Below, one piece after another: positions 33,912 to 40,351 of a DNA stretch of 40,351 nt (within the stretch, counting starts at the first letter, position 1; the number at the start of each line of letters is the position of its first letter). The position numbers and the translations under genes were made by a program. The stretch is from Halieaceae bacterium (GTDB taxonomy: Bacteria; Pseudomonadota; Gammaproteobacteria; Pseudomonadales; Halieaceae): positions 1-40,351 of the forward strand of contig JAPOQD010000104.1 in the NCBI GenBank assembly GCA_026710905.1. Direction: 5' to 3'. A model generated the notes under the pieces. The model saw only the letters and a list, made by a program, of their open reading frames with translations. It was not told where the DNA came from and did no database searches.

Positions 33912-33975
33912 CAGGGTTAATCGGTCTGATTACTGCCGGGGCGGCAAGCTTATTCGATCATTCTTTTTTGGACAA

Positions 33976-33998
33976 ATAACCGCTGGGCATATGGTTAT
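33976..33998 (-). promoter_or_regulatory. ATAACC-N11-GGTTAT inverted repeat upstream of cysH
   Basis: ATAACC and GGTTAT form a 6-bp inverted repeat spaced by 11 bases, about 65 bases before the cysH start. Position and AT-rich form suit a CysB-type activator site. No CysB gene is in the window, so this is inference. The region up to 34276 otherwise holds only the hairpin element at 34020. Confidence 0.4.
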
Positions 33999-34019
33999 AT
34001 CCTTGCTGAAGGTAACAAT

Positions 34020-34107
34020 ACTAAAGGGGTCAAAGCCCTTTAAGCAGTGCTCGTAGTGCTACGGCCGCAGGTCACCCAAGTGCTTAAAGGGCTTTGACCC
34101 CTTTAGT
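34020..34107. repeat. REP-like hairpin element, copy 1
   Basis: Two perfect inverted arms of 27 bases (34020-34046 and 34081-34107), beginning ACTAAAGGGGTCAAAGCCC, enclose a 34-base centre. The centre, read on the minus strand, contains GGGTGACCTGCGGCCGTAGC, which is also in copy 2. The two copies therefore lie in opposite orientation on either side of one gene. Confidence 0.85.
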
Positions 34108-34276
34108 GCCGTCACTTGTCTGATCACATTGGACAATCAATATTGGCACCCTCGAACATTGTCGCCGGTCATCGATTTTGGGAACCTGTCTGAAGCAGTC
34201 GCGGCCAGCGACAGTATTGTCTGCCGGGCCGCAGCCCCGGCAAGGCCGGGGTCAACGCCACAAGGGGGTATCCGTC

Positions 34277-35398
34277 ATGAAGAATTCACTTTGCGAGCGT
34301 CTGGGTATCGACTACCCGATATTCGCCTTTACCCACTGCCGGGATGTTGTGGTGGCAGTCAGCAAAGCCGGTGGGATCGGCGTACTGGGCGCGGTAGGCT
34401 TCAGCCCGGAACAACTGCGGGAAGAACTGGACTGGATTGACGAACATATCGGCGACAAGTCCTACGGTGTGGACATCGTCATTCCGCAGAAATACGAGGG
34501 CATGGGTAGCATGTCCGCCGAAGAGATGGAGAGTGAACTGTGGAAGATGGTTCCACAGGAACATCTGGATTTCGCCCAGAAGCTGTTGGCGGATGCCGGG
34601 GTGCCCGAGTGGCCCGATGGCACCCAAACCATGGGTTTGATGGGCTGGACGGATGTTACTGCAACGCCGCTGCTGGAAGCAGCACTTACCCGGCCCCGTT
34701 GCCGCATGATCGCCAATGCGCTGGGCACCCCACCGGCGGAGAAGATCAAGCTGGTACAGGATAGTGGCCGGCTGATCGGCGCCCTCTGCGGCAAGGTCAA
34801 GCAAGCGGTTGCTCACAGGGAAGCAGGGCTGGATTTTGTGATCGGCCAGGGTGGAGAAGGTGGCGGTCATACCGGCGACATCGGCTCAATCGTACTCTGG
34901 CCGCAAATGATCGACGCCATCGGCGACACACCTTTCCTGGCCGCGGGTGGTATCGGCAACGGCCGCCAGATTGCCGCGGCCATGGCCATGGGCGCAGCCG
35001 GCGTCTGGACCGGTTCACTGTGGTTGACCGTGGAGGAGGCGCACACCCAGCCCGCCCAGAAAGAGTCCTTGTTACAAGCGGAAAGCAGTGACACGGTCCG
35101 TTCCCGTTCCTGGACCGGCAAGACCTGCCGCATGCTCAAAAACGAGTGGACCGAAGCCTGGGAGCGGCCGGATACACCCGAGCCCCTGGGCATGCCCTTG
35201 CAGGGTATGGTCACTTCCGACGGCATGCGCCGAACAGCCACCTACGCGGATCGGGGGGATTGCCAGAGTGTGGCCTTCAACCCCTGCGGCCAGGTAATCG
35301 GCCAAATCAACCAGGTGGAAAGTTGCCGGAGTGTGATCTTCCGGCTGTTGGACGAATATGTGGATGCTGTGGAACGCGCCGGTTCGATGCTGAGCTGA
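34277..35398 (+). CDS. Nitronate monooxygenase family protein
   Basis: A 373-residue FMN-binding TIM-barrel protein of the nitronate monooxygenase/FabK-like group. It starts at ATG 34277 with AAGGGGG nine bases upstream; a longer frame runs left through non-coding sequence. Flavin-binding landmarks are KAGGIGVLGAVG near residue 30, GQGGEGGGHTGD near 195 and LAAGGIGNGRQIAAAMAMGA near 220. The His in GGHTG is the usual catalytic base. An internal segment after residue 60 (KYEGMGSMSAEEME) marks a subgroup often annotated as 2-nitropropane dioxygenase but of unproven substrate. Hairpin elements lie 170 bases before and 20 bases after the gene. Confidence 0.87.
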   Translation: MKNSLCERLGIDYPIFAFTHCRDVVVAVSKAGGIGVLGAVGFSPEQLREELDWIDEHIGDKSYGVDIVIPQKYEGMGSMSAEEMESELWKMVPQEHLDFAQKLLADAGVPEWPDGTQTMGLMGWTDVTATPLLEAALTRPRCRMIANALGTPPAEKIKLVQDSGRLIGALCGKVKQAVAHREAGLDFVIGQGGEGGGHTGDIGSIVLWPQMIDAIGDTPFLAAGGIGNGRQIAAAMAMGAAGVWTGSLWLTVEEAHTQPAQKESLLQAESSDTVRSRSWTGKTCRMLKNEWTEAWERPDTPEPLGMPLQGMVTSDGMRRTATYADRGDCQSVAFNPCGQVIGQINQVESCRSVIFRLLDEYVDAVERAGSMLS

Positions 35399-35418
35399 AT
35401 TTAGGCCCCATGTTTGGG

Positions 35419-35501
35419 ACTAAAGGGGTCAAAGCCCTTTAAGCGGGTGACCTGCGGCCGTAGCGAGAAACTAGTGCTTAAAGGGCTTTGACCCCTTTAG
35501 T
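35419..35501. repeat. REP-like hairpin element, copy 2
   Basis: Perfect 26-base inverted arms (35419-35444 and 35476-35501) are identical to those of copy 1. The 31-base centre starts GGGTGACCTGCGGCCGTAGC, in the orientation opposite to copy 1. It follows the nitronate monooxygenase gene by 20 bases and may also act as its transcript end. A second weak stem (CTGTGCCAG/CTGGCGCAG) follows at 35510-35540. Confidence 0.85.
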
Positions 35502-35564
35502 GCGAAGCACTGTGCCAGAAAAAAACTCCTTCTGGCGCAGTTGCTTGCAAGTTAAAACATATCA

Positions 35565-35615
35565 GCCTGCATATTTCACCAGCGTTCGTCGCGAGGGTGC
35601 TGAAGCGCCGCTGGC
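35565..35615. repeat. Isolated end of the MITE-like element
   Basis: GCCTGCATATTTCACCA matches the element end motif in 15 of 17 positions. The sequence that follows (TTCGTCGCGAGGG and GCGCCGCTG) matches the complement of the right end of the element at 28968-29145. The other end is not found, so this is a solo or decayed copy. No gene lies between it and the iron alcohol dehydrogenase stop. Confidence 0.6.
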
Positions 35616-35678
35616 AAGGTCTGTGGGCCAGGCAAATTTTCAGCCATTATCAGGATCGGCTTTCAGCCAGGGAGTTTG

Positions 35679-36839
35679 TCAGGCAGCGTTCCAGACTCTT
35701 GTATAGAGTTCAACAATTTCCACCGCGCTTGGAATACGCGGGTTGTTGGCAGGGGAACCGGAATCCAGCGCCTGCTGCGCCATCAGTTCCAGGGAGCCGA
35801 ACCATTGCCGCTTCTCGATGCCGTAATCGGCCGGTGAGGGCACCTGTAAATCCTGGTTCAGTTGCCGCAGACCATCCACCAGCTTGCCCAGCGCCACTTC
35901 ATTCTGGTCGGCCTCATCCGCAATACCGAGGTGACGGGCCACAGTAGCGTAGCGCGGGCTGGCGCCCACTGACCAGGCGGTTATTTCCGGCAACAACATG
36001 GCATTGCTCAAACCGTGTGGGACGTGGAAGAGGGCGCCAATCGGCCGGCTCATGCCGTGAATCAGGGTCACGGATGCGTTGGAAAAAGCCATGCCAGCCT
36101 GGGTGGCGGCCAGCATCATTGCCTCCCGCGCCGTACGGTTTTCCGGCTGCTCGCAGGCGAGGCGGATGTTTCGGTAGATGCTGGCCATGGCGGTGAGGGC
36201 GAGACTGTCGGTAAAAGGATTGGCGCGGCGGCTGACATAGGCCTCCAGGGAGTGGCAGAGGCTGTCGAGACCAGTATCCGCGGTCAGACGCCAGGGCATG
36301 CTCAGGGTCAATTCAAAGTCCACCAGCGCTGCAACCGGCATCAGGCCCACGCCCATGCATAACATTTTCTCCTCGGTTTCGGTATCTGTAATTACCGCCA
36401 CCCTGGTGGCCTCGGAGCCGGTTCCCGCAGTGGTGGGAATGGCCACAATCGGCAGGCTGCTGGTGACCACTGCCGGTGTTTTGAAGTTGCGCATGGCGCC
36501 CCCGTGCAGGGCCAGCACCGCTACGGCCTTGGCAGTGTCAATGGAACTTCCGCCACCCAGCGCTACTACAGCATCGTGTCCGCCCCGGCGCAGCGCCGCC
36601 AGGGCCTGGTCAACCGCCTCGGTGGTGGGGTCGGGGACGCAATCGGCAAACTTTCCGCAGGGTATGCCCGCCTCCCGCAACTGTTGTTCCAGCCGCTCAA
36701 GGTAGCCACAACTGACCATGAACGGGTCAGTCACCAGCAGGGGGTTCGCTATTTCCAGGTCCGCCAGCGTTTTCGCCAAGAGTTGGCTGGCGCCCCCGCC
36801 GATGTGCAGGATTCTCGGTAAATTGATATTCGCGGTCAT
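35679..36839 (-). CDS. Iron-containing alcohol dehydrogenase
   Basis: A 386-residue group III (iron-dependent) alcohol dehydrogenase. The N-terminal nucleotide domain holds GGGSSIDTAKAVA near residue 95 and TTAGTGSEATR near 137. The metal site in the helical C-terminal domain uses Asp and His of DTGLDSLCHSLEAYVS and the two His of HGMSRPIGALFHVPHG. These are all present, so it should bind iron and be active. It interconverts alcohols and aldehydes with NAD(P)H; the substrate is unknown. AGGGA precedes the start. It converges on the nitronate monooxygenase gene. Confidence 0.92.
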   Translation of the reverse strand: MTANINLPRILHIGGGASQLLAKTLADLEIANPLLVTDPFMVSCGYLERLEQQLREAGIPCGKFADCVPDPTTEAVDQALAALRRGGHDAVVALGGGSSIDTAKAVAVLALHGGAMRNFKTPAVVTSSLPIVAIPTTAGTGSEATRVAVITDTETEEKMLCMGVGLMPVAALVDFELTLSMPWRLTADTGLDSLCHSLEAYVSRRANPFTDSLALTAMASIYRNIRLACEQPENRTAREAMMLAATQAGMAFSNASVTLIHGMSRPIGALFHVPHGLSNAMLLPEITAWSVGASPRYATVARHLGIADEADQNEVALGKLVDGLRQLNQDLQVPSPADYGIEKRQWFGSLELMAQQALDSGSPANNPRIPSAVEIVELYTRVWNAA

Positions 36840-36930
36840 GTCGTTTTCCCTAAAGAAAATTTTGTCCAGGGCCGATATTCAACAGCCCCGGGGTGGGTCT
36901 TTGCGGAGGAAAAGAAACCGGCTACTCTTG

Positions 36931-37171
36931 GCCCGCATATCTCACCAGGTCGCTATTCGCATGAAAAAACTTATCACATTTCCATGGATTCATGCCGAAT
37001 TCCTTGATTGTACAGATTACAGGCCGCGCTGGGCGCGCCCTGGCTGGTCTTTTTGTCGCCAGTGTATGCATGCTCCCGTAAACATAGTTACCGCGATGCC
37101 AGCGGCCGCCCGCGGCCTCTGGCGACAGAAATCCTGCGCCAGCATTGCGCCCCCTGGTGAGATATGCGGGC
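36931..37171. repeat. MITE-like nested inverted-repeat element, copy 2
   Basis: The 241-bp stretch is bounded by GCCCGCATATCTCACCA (36931-36947) and its perfect complement (37155-37171). Inside, TTGTCGCCAG and CTGGCGACAG form a second pair of arms. The interior differs from copy 1, but the architecture is the same. It fills most of the gap between the alcohol dehydrogenase and DUF924 genes and ends five bases before the latter's start. Confidence 0.75.
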
Positions 37172-37175
37172 TCGC

Positions 37176-37784
37176 ATGATGAATGATCGTGCTTGCATTG
37201 AGGAGATCCACGAATTCTGGTTTGGTCCGTTGGACCAGCACGGTTTCCCCTCCGGGCAGCAGCAGCGTGTCTGGTTTACAGCCAGTGACGCTACCGATGC
37301 CACTATCAGGTTGCGCTTCACGTCCCTGGTGAGGCCTGCTCTAGGCGGGGAACTTGACCACTGGCCGGAACTGGACCGGGGCGCCGTGGCCCTGCTGCTG
37401 CTGTTGGACCAGTTTACCCGTAATATCTTTCGCGGCAGCACCCAGGCATTTGCCGGAGATGACCGGGCGCTGGCGCTGGCTCGGCGGGTAATCAAGGGAG
37501 GCGGCGAACAGTCCTGGCCGGTGATTCACCGGGTTTTCCTCTATCTTCCGTTTGAACACGCCGAGGATTTGTCGGCGCAGGAGCAGGGCGTGGCCCTGTT
37601 CGATCAGTTATTACAGGACTGCCCCCCAGCTATTCGCGAACAGGTGGCCGAGTTTCGTCAGTACTCGGTGGCGCACCGGGACGTGATTGCTCGCTTCGGC
37701 CGTTTTCCGCACCGCAATGCCATCCTCAACAGAACTTCCAGCGCCGCGGAACTGGCGCATCTGCAAGTCCATGGTGGTTTTTAG
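37176..37784 (+). CDS. DUF924 family protein
   Basis: A 202-residue all-helical protein of the DUF924 family, whose fold resembles TPR proteins and whose function is not established. Family landmarks are IHEFWFGPLDQHG at the start, LLLLDQFTRNIFRG in the middle, and FLYLPFEHAEDLSAQEQ followed by HRDVIARFGRFPHRNAIL. ATG 37176 or 37179 is the likely start; an upstream in-frame ATG at 37164 lies inside the repeat element. The repeat end GGTGAG may serve as its ribosome binding site. Confidence 0.88.
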   Translation: MMNDRACIEEIHEFWFGPLDQHGFPSGQQQRVWFTASDATDATIRLRFTSLVRPALGGELDHWPELDRGAVALLLLLDQFTRNIFRGSTQAFAGDDRALALARRVIKGGGEQSWPVIHRVFLYLPFEHAEDLSAQEQGVALFDQLLQDCPPAIREQVAEFRQYSVAHRDVIARFGRFPHRNAILNRTSSAAELAHLQVHGGF

Positions 37785-37817
37785 TGCCGTGTCACACGAC
37801 AAGGCTTGCCTTTACTG

Positions 37818-38417
37818 TTAGCAGCGAGTGGTTGGCACTTCCTCCAACCGGTAACTGTGTTCCGTCATCTCGGCCTGGTAGACGCCGAAGCGCGACCGTT
37901 CCAGGTCGTCATAGGCGCGATTGATGGAATTGTTGACTTCCGGGTAGGCGAGCTGGTCCCAGGGGCATTCCTGCCGCGACAAAAATGCCGCCGCCAGGGA
38001 TTCCGCTCCCGGTTTGCAGTCTTCACTTTCCACCATCGCTCGAAAGGCGACGTACACCTGGTTGATGAAGGTGATGGTGCCGGTCATATACAACTCAAGC
38101 GCCTGCGGCGGCAGGGCGATGCCGGTTTCCTCACGCAGTTCCCGTACGGCGCCTTCGGCCAGGCCCTCACCGGGTTCCATGAACCCTCCGGGGATGGCCC
38201 AGAGGCCACTGCGCGGTTCAAACTTGCGTTGCATCCACAGCAATTTGACGCCGCAGGAAACGAAACAAGTCAAAATGATGGCAGGATGGTCGTGGACGTA
38301 GGCAGCGCAGGAGCTGCACCAATATCGCATGCAATCAAAGCCGGAAGGGGTGCGGCTTTGCAGCGGGCCACCGCAATCGGGACAAAAATTCAGGGCTCCG
38401 GTCACAGACTCACTCAA
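37818..38417 (-). CDS. Nudix hydrolase with N-terminal zinc ribbon
   Basis: A 199-residue Nudix protein. Residues 12-37 hold CPDC and CSSC, a zinc ribbon as in NADH pyrophosphatase NudC. The Nudix box begins at GGFMEPGE near residue 76 and continues to RELREETGI, with all metal-binding Glu present. It hydrolyses a nucleoside diphosphate linked to another group, perhaps NADH, but lacks the NudC N-terminal domain. It stands between DUF924 and cinA on the opposite strand. Confidence 0.9.
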   Translation of the reverse strand: MSESVTGALNFCPDCGGPLQSRTPSGFDCMRYWCSSCAAYVHDHPAIILTCFVSCGVKLLWMQRKFEPRSGLWAIPGGFMEPGEGLAEGAVRELREETGIALPPQALELYMTGTITFINQVYVAFRAMVESEDCKPGAESLAAAFLSRQECPWDQLAYPEVNNSINRAYDDLERSRFGVYQAEMTEHSYRLEEVPTTRC

Positions 38418-38477
38418 ACCAGCAAGATACCGGCCCTAATCATAACAGAGGCTCACCGCGAGCCTTGCTGGCCGCAA

Positions 38478-38497
38478 TATGCGGGCTAGCCCGATGC
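38478..38497. repeat. Solo palindromic end related to the MITE-like elements
   Basis: ATATGCGGGCTAGCCCGATG resembles the outer edge of the element at 28958-28975 (TATGCGGGTTAGCCCGCATA). It appears to be a lone end without a partner. It lies in the gap between the Nudix and cinA genes. Confidence 0.4.
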
Positions 38498-38543
38498 TGA
38501 CAGACAAGTGCGAAACGGGTAGTTCGAGTGCGCTGGCGCCACA

Positions 38544-38571
38544 TTGCGGTCAGTTGCCCAGCTGTTATTAT
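38544..38571 (+). promoter_or_regulatory. Candidate sigma70 promoter of cinA
   Basis: TTGCGG and TATTAT are separated by 16 bases and lie about 40 bases before the chosen cinA start. Both hexamers are partial matches. Confidence 0.4.
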
Positions 38572-38607
38572 CGCGGCGTCTTATTCCACAACGCAGGCTC
38601 CAGAACA

Positions 38608-39918
38608 ATGCCGACCAGCCATCCCGTAGTGCAACTGCTATTGACCGGCAACGAAATCATGAGCGGCGACACAGTGGACTCCAATTCCGCCATGATTGCC
38701 CAGCGGCTGGCTGAATTGGGCCTGGTGATTCGGCGCAAGGTCACCGTGGGAGACGACCAGGCCTTGCTCAGGGAGGAAGTGTCAGCCATCAGCAGCGCAG
38801 CGGACGTGCTGATCATCAATGGCGGTCTGGGGCCGACCGTGGATGATCTCACAGCCCAGGTGCTGGCCGAAGCCGCGGGCGTTCCATTGCGGGAGCACGC
38901 CGGGGCGCTGGCCCACCTCAAGCAGTGGTGCGCCCGGCGCAATATTCCCCTCAATGACGCCAATTTCAAACAGGCCATGCTGCCGCGGGGCGCCGCCATG
39001 ATTGAAAACCTGATCGGCAGCGCCGTGGGTATACAGATGGAACTGAACGGCTGTTTGCTGATTTGCACACCCGGGGTGCCCGGTGAGTTGCGGCCGATGC
39101 TCGACCCCATTATGGAAACCCTGTCGAAGCGCTTCGGGCTGAGTTCGCGGGTGGAAGTGGTGCGCCTTCAGACTTTTGGCATGGGGGAAGCCACCGCCCA
39201 GCAGATCATTGATGATGGTGTTGAACAGTGGCCGGAGAGCGTGGCGCTCGGTTTTCGCGCCGGCGCGCCGCAGGTGGAAGTAAAGCTGACCATAAGCGGT
39301 CCCTCGCACCGGCCGGAACTGGAATACTGCAAACAGCGTATCCACGAGTTACTGGGCAGTCATATTATCGGCGAGGGGGACATCCGCCTGGCGCAGCGGG
39401 TGGTGGAATTGTTGCGGCAACAGGGCAAAATGCTGACTACGGCAGAGTCCTGCACCGGCGGTCAGATCGCCGCTATGTTGACCGGCATACCCGGAGCCTC
39501 AGCCGTATTCCAGGCAGGCTTTGTCAGTTATGCCGACCAAATCAAGAGTTCGGTGCTCGGGGTGGACCAGGATGTCCTGGCCGAACACGGCGCGGTCAGT
39601 GAGCCGGTGGCAAGGCAAATGGCCCAGGGCGCCATGGCGGCGGCGGCGGCGGACTATGCCATTGCCGTCACCGGAATCGCCGGACCCGATGGGGGCACGG
39701 AGGAAAAGCCGGTGGGTACGGTATGGCTGGCCTGGGGCAGCCGGGAGAAATTACAGACCCGCTGTTTGTGTTGGCCGGTGGAACGCAGCCTGTTCCAGAC
39801 CCTGATCGCCGCGGCCGGGCTGGATATGATCCGGCGCAGCCTGCTCGGCGTGGCAGGCGAGTCCCACTACTTTTTCCAGCGCGGCGCCGGACAGATCAAG
39901 GTTCCAGGCGCTGAATAA
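38608..39918 (+). CDS. cinA: CinA family protein, NMN amidohydrolase-type
   Basis: A 436-residue full-length CinA. The N-terminal MoaB/MogA-like domain (COG1058) shows LTGNEIMSGDTVDSNS at the start and INGGLGPTVDD near residue 70. The C-terminal PncC domain begins near residue 265 and carries TAESCTGGQIAAMLT with the catalytic Ser, then VTGIAGPDGGTEEKPVG. These proteins salvage pyridine nucleotides by deamidating NMN, and some hydrolyse ADP-ribose. ATG 38608 is preferred because the family begins just before this glycine-rich strand. Its 3' end overlaps the convergent pdxH gene by 23 bases. Confidence 0.93.
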   Translation: MPTSHPVVQLLLTGNEIMSGDTVDSNSAMIAQRLAELGLVIRRKVTVGDDQALLREEVSAISSAADVLIINGGLGPTVDDLTAQVLAEAAGVPLREHAGALAHLKQWCARRNIPLNDANFKQAMLPRGAAMIENLIGSAVGIQMELNGCLLICTPGVPGELRPMLDPIMETLSKRFGLSSRVEVVRLQTFGMGEATAQQIIDDGVEQWPESVALGFRAGAPQVEVKLTISGPSHRPELEYCKQRIHELLGSHIIGEGDIRLAQRVVELLRQQGKMLTTAESCTGGQIAAMLTGIPGASAVFQAGFVSYADQIKSSVLGVDQDVLAEHGAVSEPVARQMAQGAMAAAAADYAIAVTGIAGPDGGTEEKPVGTVWLAWGSREKLQTRCLCWPVERSLFQTLIAAAGLDMIRRSLLGVAGESHYFFQRGAGQIKVPGAE

Positions 39919-40351
39919 ACCAACCCCCTGTCTCGTTGCGGGTGTACTCAAAGCGGTCATGCATACGGTGGCTGCCGCCCTGCCAGAATTCAAAACGTTG
40001 CGGATGCACCCGATAACCACCCCAGGAAGGTGGTACCGGCACCGCGCCGCCCTGAAGCCGCTGCCGTAGCTGCTGCACTTTTTCCTCCAGCACTGCGCGG
40101 GCCGCCAGCGGACGGCTCTGTACCGAGGCCGAGGCCACCAACTGGCTGTCGCGGGGGCGAGTGTGAAAATACCGGGCCGATTCAGCCGGGTCGAGCGGCT
40201 CGGCAAAGCCACCGACAATGACCTGCCGCTCGAGAACATTCCACGGGAACAACAGGCTTACCTGGGGATTTTCAGCGATGTCCAGGGCTTTACGGCTTTG
40301 GGTATTGGTGTAGAAAACAAAGCCCTGCTGACTGACACCTTTTAGCAGCAC
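39896..40351 (-). CDS. pdxH: Pyridoxamine 5'-phosphate oxidase, C-terminal part (runs off window)
   Basis: The frame enters from the right edge and encodes the last 151 residues of PNPOx, the FMN enzyme that makes pyridoxal phosphate. LLFPWNVLERQV and YFHTRPRDSQL are strongly conserved, and the C-terminal dimerisation segment has FEFWQGGSHRMHDRF, which binds FMN and substrate. About 65 N-terminal residues lie outside the window, so the true start is not visible. The GTG at the very edge is an internal Val codon. It converges on cinA, and the two reading frames overlap at their ends. Confidence 0.94.
   Translation of the reverse strand: MLLKGVSQQGFVFYTNTQSRKALDIAENPQVSLLFPWNVLERQVIVGGFAEPLDPAESARYFHTRPRDSQLVASASVQSRPLAARAVLEEKVQQLRQRLQGGAVPVPPSWGGYRVHPQRFEFWQGGSHRMHDRFEYTRNETGGWFIQRLEP

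Overview
The window looks like a chromosomal segment of a free-living, probably aquatic gammaproteobacterium. The ribosomal proteins S12 and S7, EF-G, AsnRS, an RNase II-type exonuclease, CysH, CinA and PdxH all read as gammaproteobacterial proteins. The TonB receptor, sulfatase and aromatic-oxidation genes fit an oligotrophic degrader. The genus cannot be fixed from the sequence alone.

Region A (1-16205) is an accessory catabolic region. It holds a TonB-dependent receptor, an FMN reductase broken by one in-frame stop, a meta-cleavage-product-type hydrolase, an exported arylsulfatase and a carboxymuconolactone decarboxylase-like protein. A TetR regulator, a fumarylacetoacetate hydrolase-family enzyme and a LysR regulator follow. 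Next comes an oxidative operon: VanB-type reductase, extradiol dioxygenase, class A flavin monooxygenase, VanA-type Rieske oxygenase and cytochrome P450. Together these could import an aromatic compound (perhaps sulfated and/or methoxylated), desulfate or demethylate it, hydroxylate it, open the ring in meta fashion and process the product. The substrate is inference. The region also carries relics: a P450 N-terminus with a 98-bp tandem duplication at the left edge, a VanA N-terminal stub before the reductase, and a truncated NmrA-like gene at the right end.

Region B (about 16190-18117) is a graveyard of mobile DNA. It contains an IS91-family transposase remnant and a 1.07-kb IS with recognisable terminal inverted repeats, whose transposase lost its catalytic Glu segment. 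Directly beside the IS end lies the 3' two-thirds of a tRNA-Lys(UUU) gene, a likely old attachment site. A transposase C-terminal scrap and an orphan 3-hydroxyacyl-CoA dehydrogenase C-terminus follow. This is the likely edge of the accessory region.

Region C (18128-40351) is mostively backbone-like, with higher apparent GC: an acyl-CoA dehydratase-like protein, an alpha/beta hydrolase, an RND/MMPL transporter, and an rpsL-rpsG-fusA block with its own promoter but no rpoBC or tuf neighbours. Then follow an XdhC-family protein, RNase II, asnS with an SDR gene, a small PPOX-fold protein, a TPR lipoprotein, cysH, a nitronate monooxygenase-like protein, an iron alcohol dehydrogenase, DUF924, a Nudix hydrolase, cinA and a pdxH gene running off the window.

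Two families of short palindromic intergenic elements are scattered through region C. One is an 83-88 bp hairpin element bracketing the nitronate monooxygenase gene in opposite orientations. The other is a nested inverted-repeat, MITE-like element with the end motif GCCCGCATATCTCACCA. No CRISPR array, rRNA operon or complete prophage is visible.
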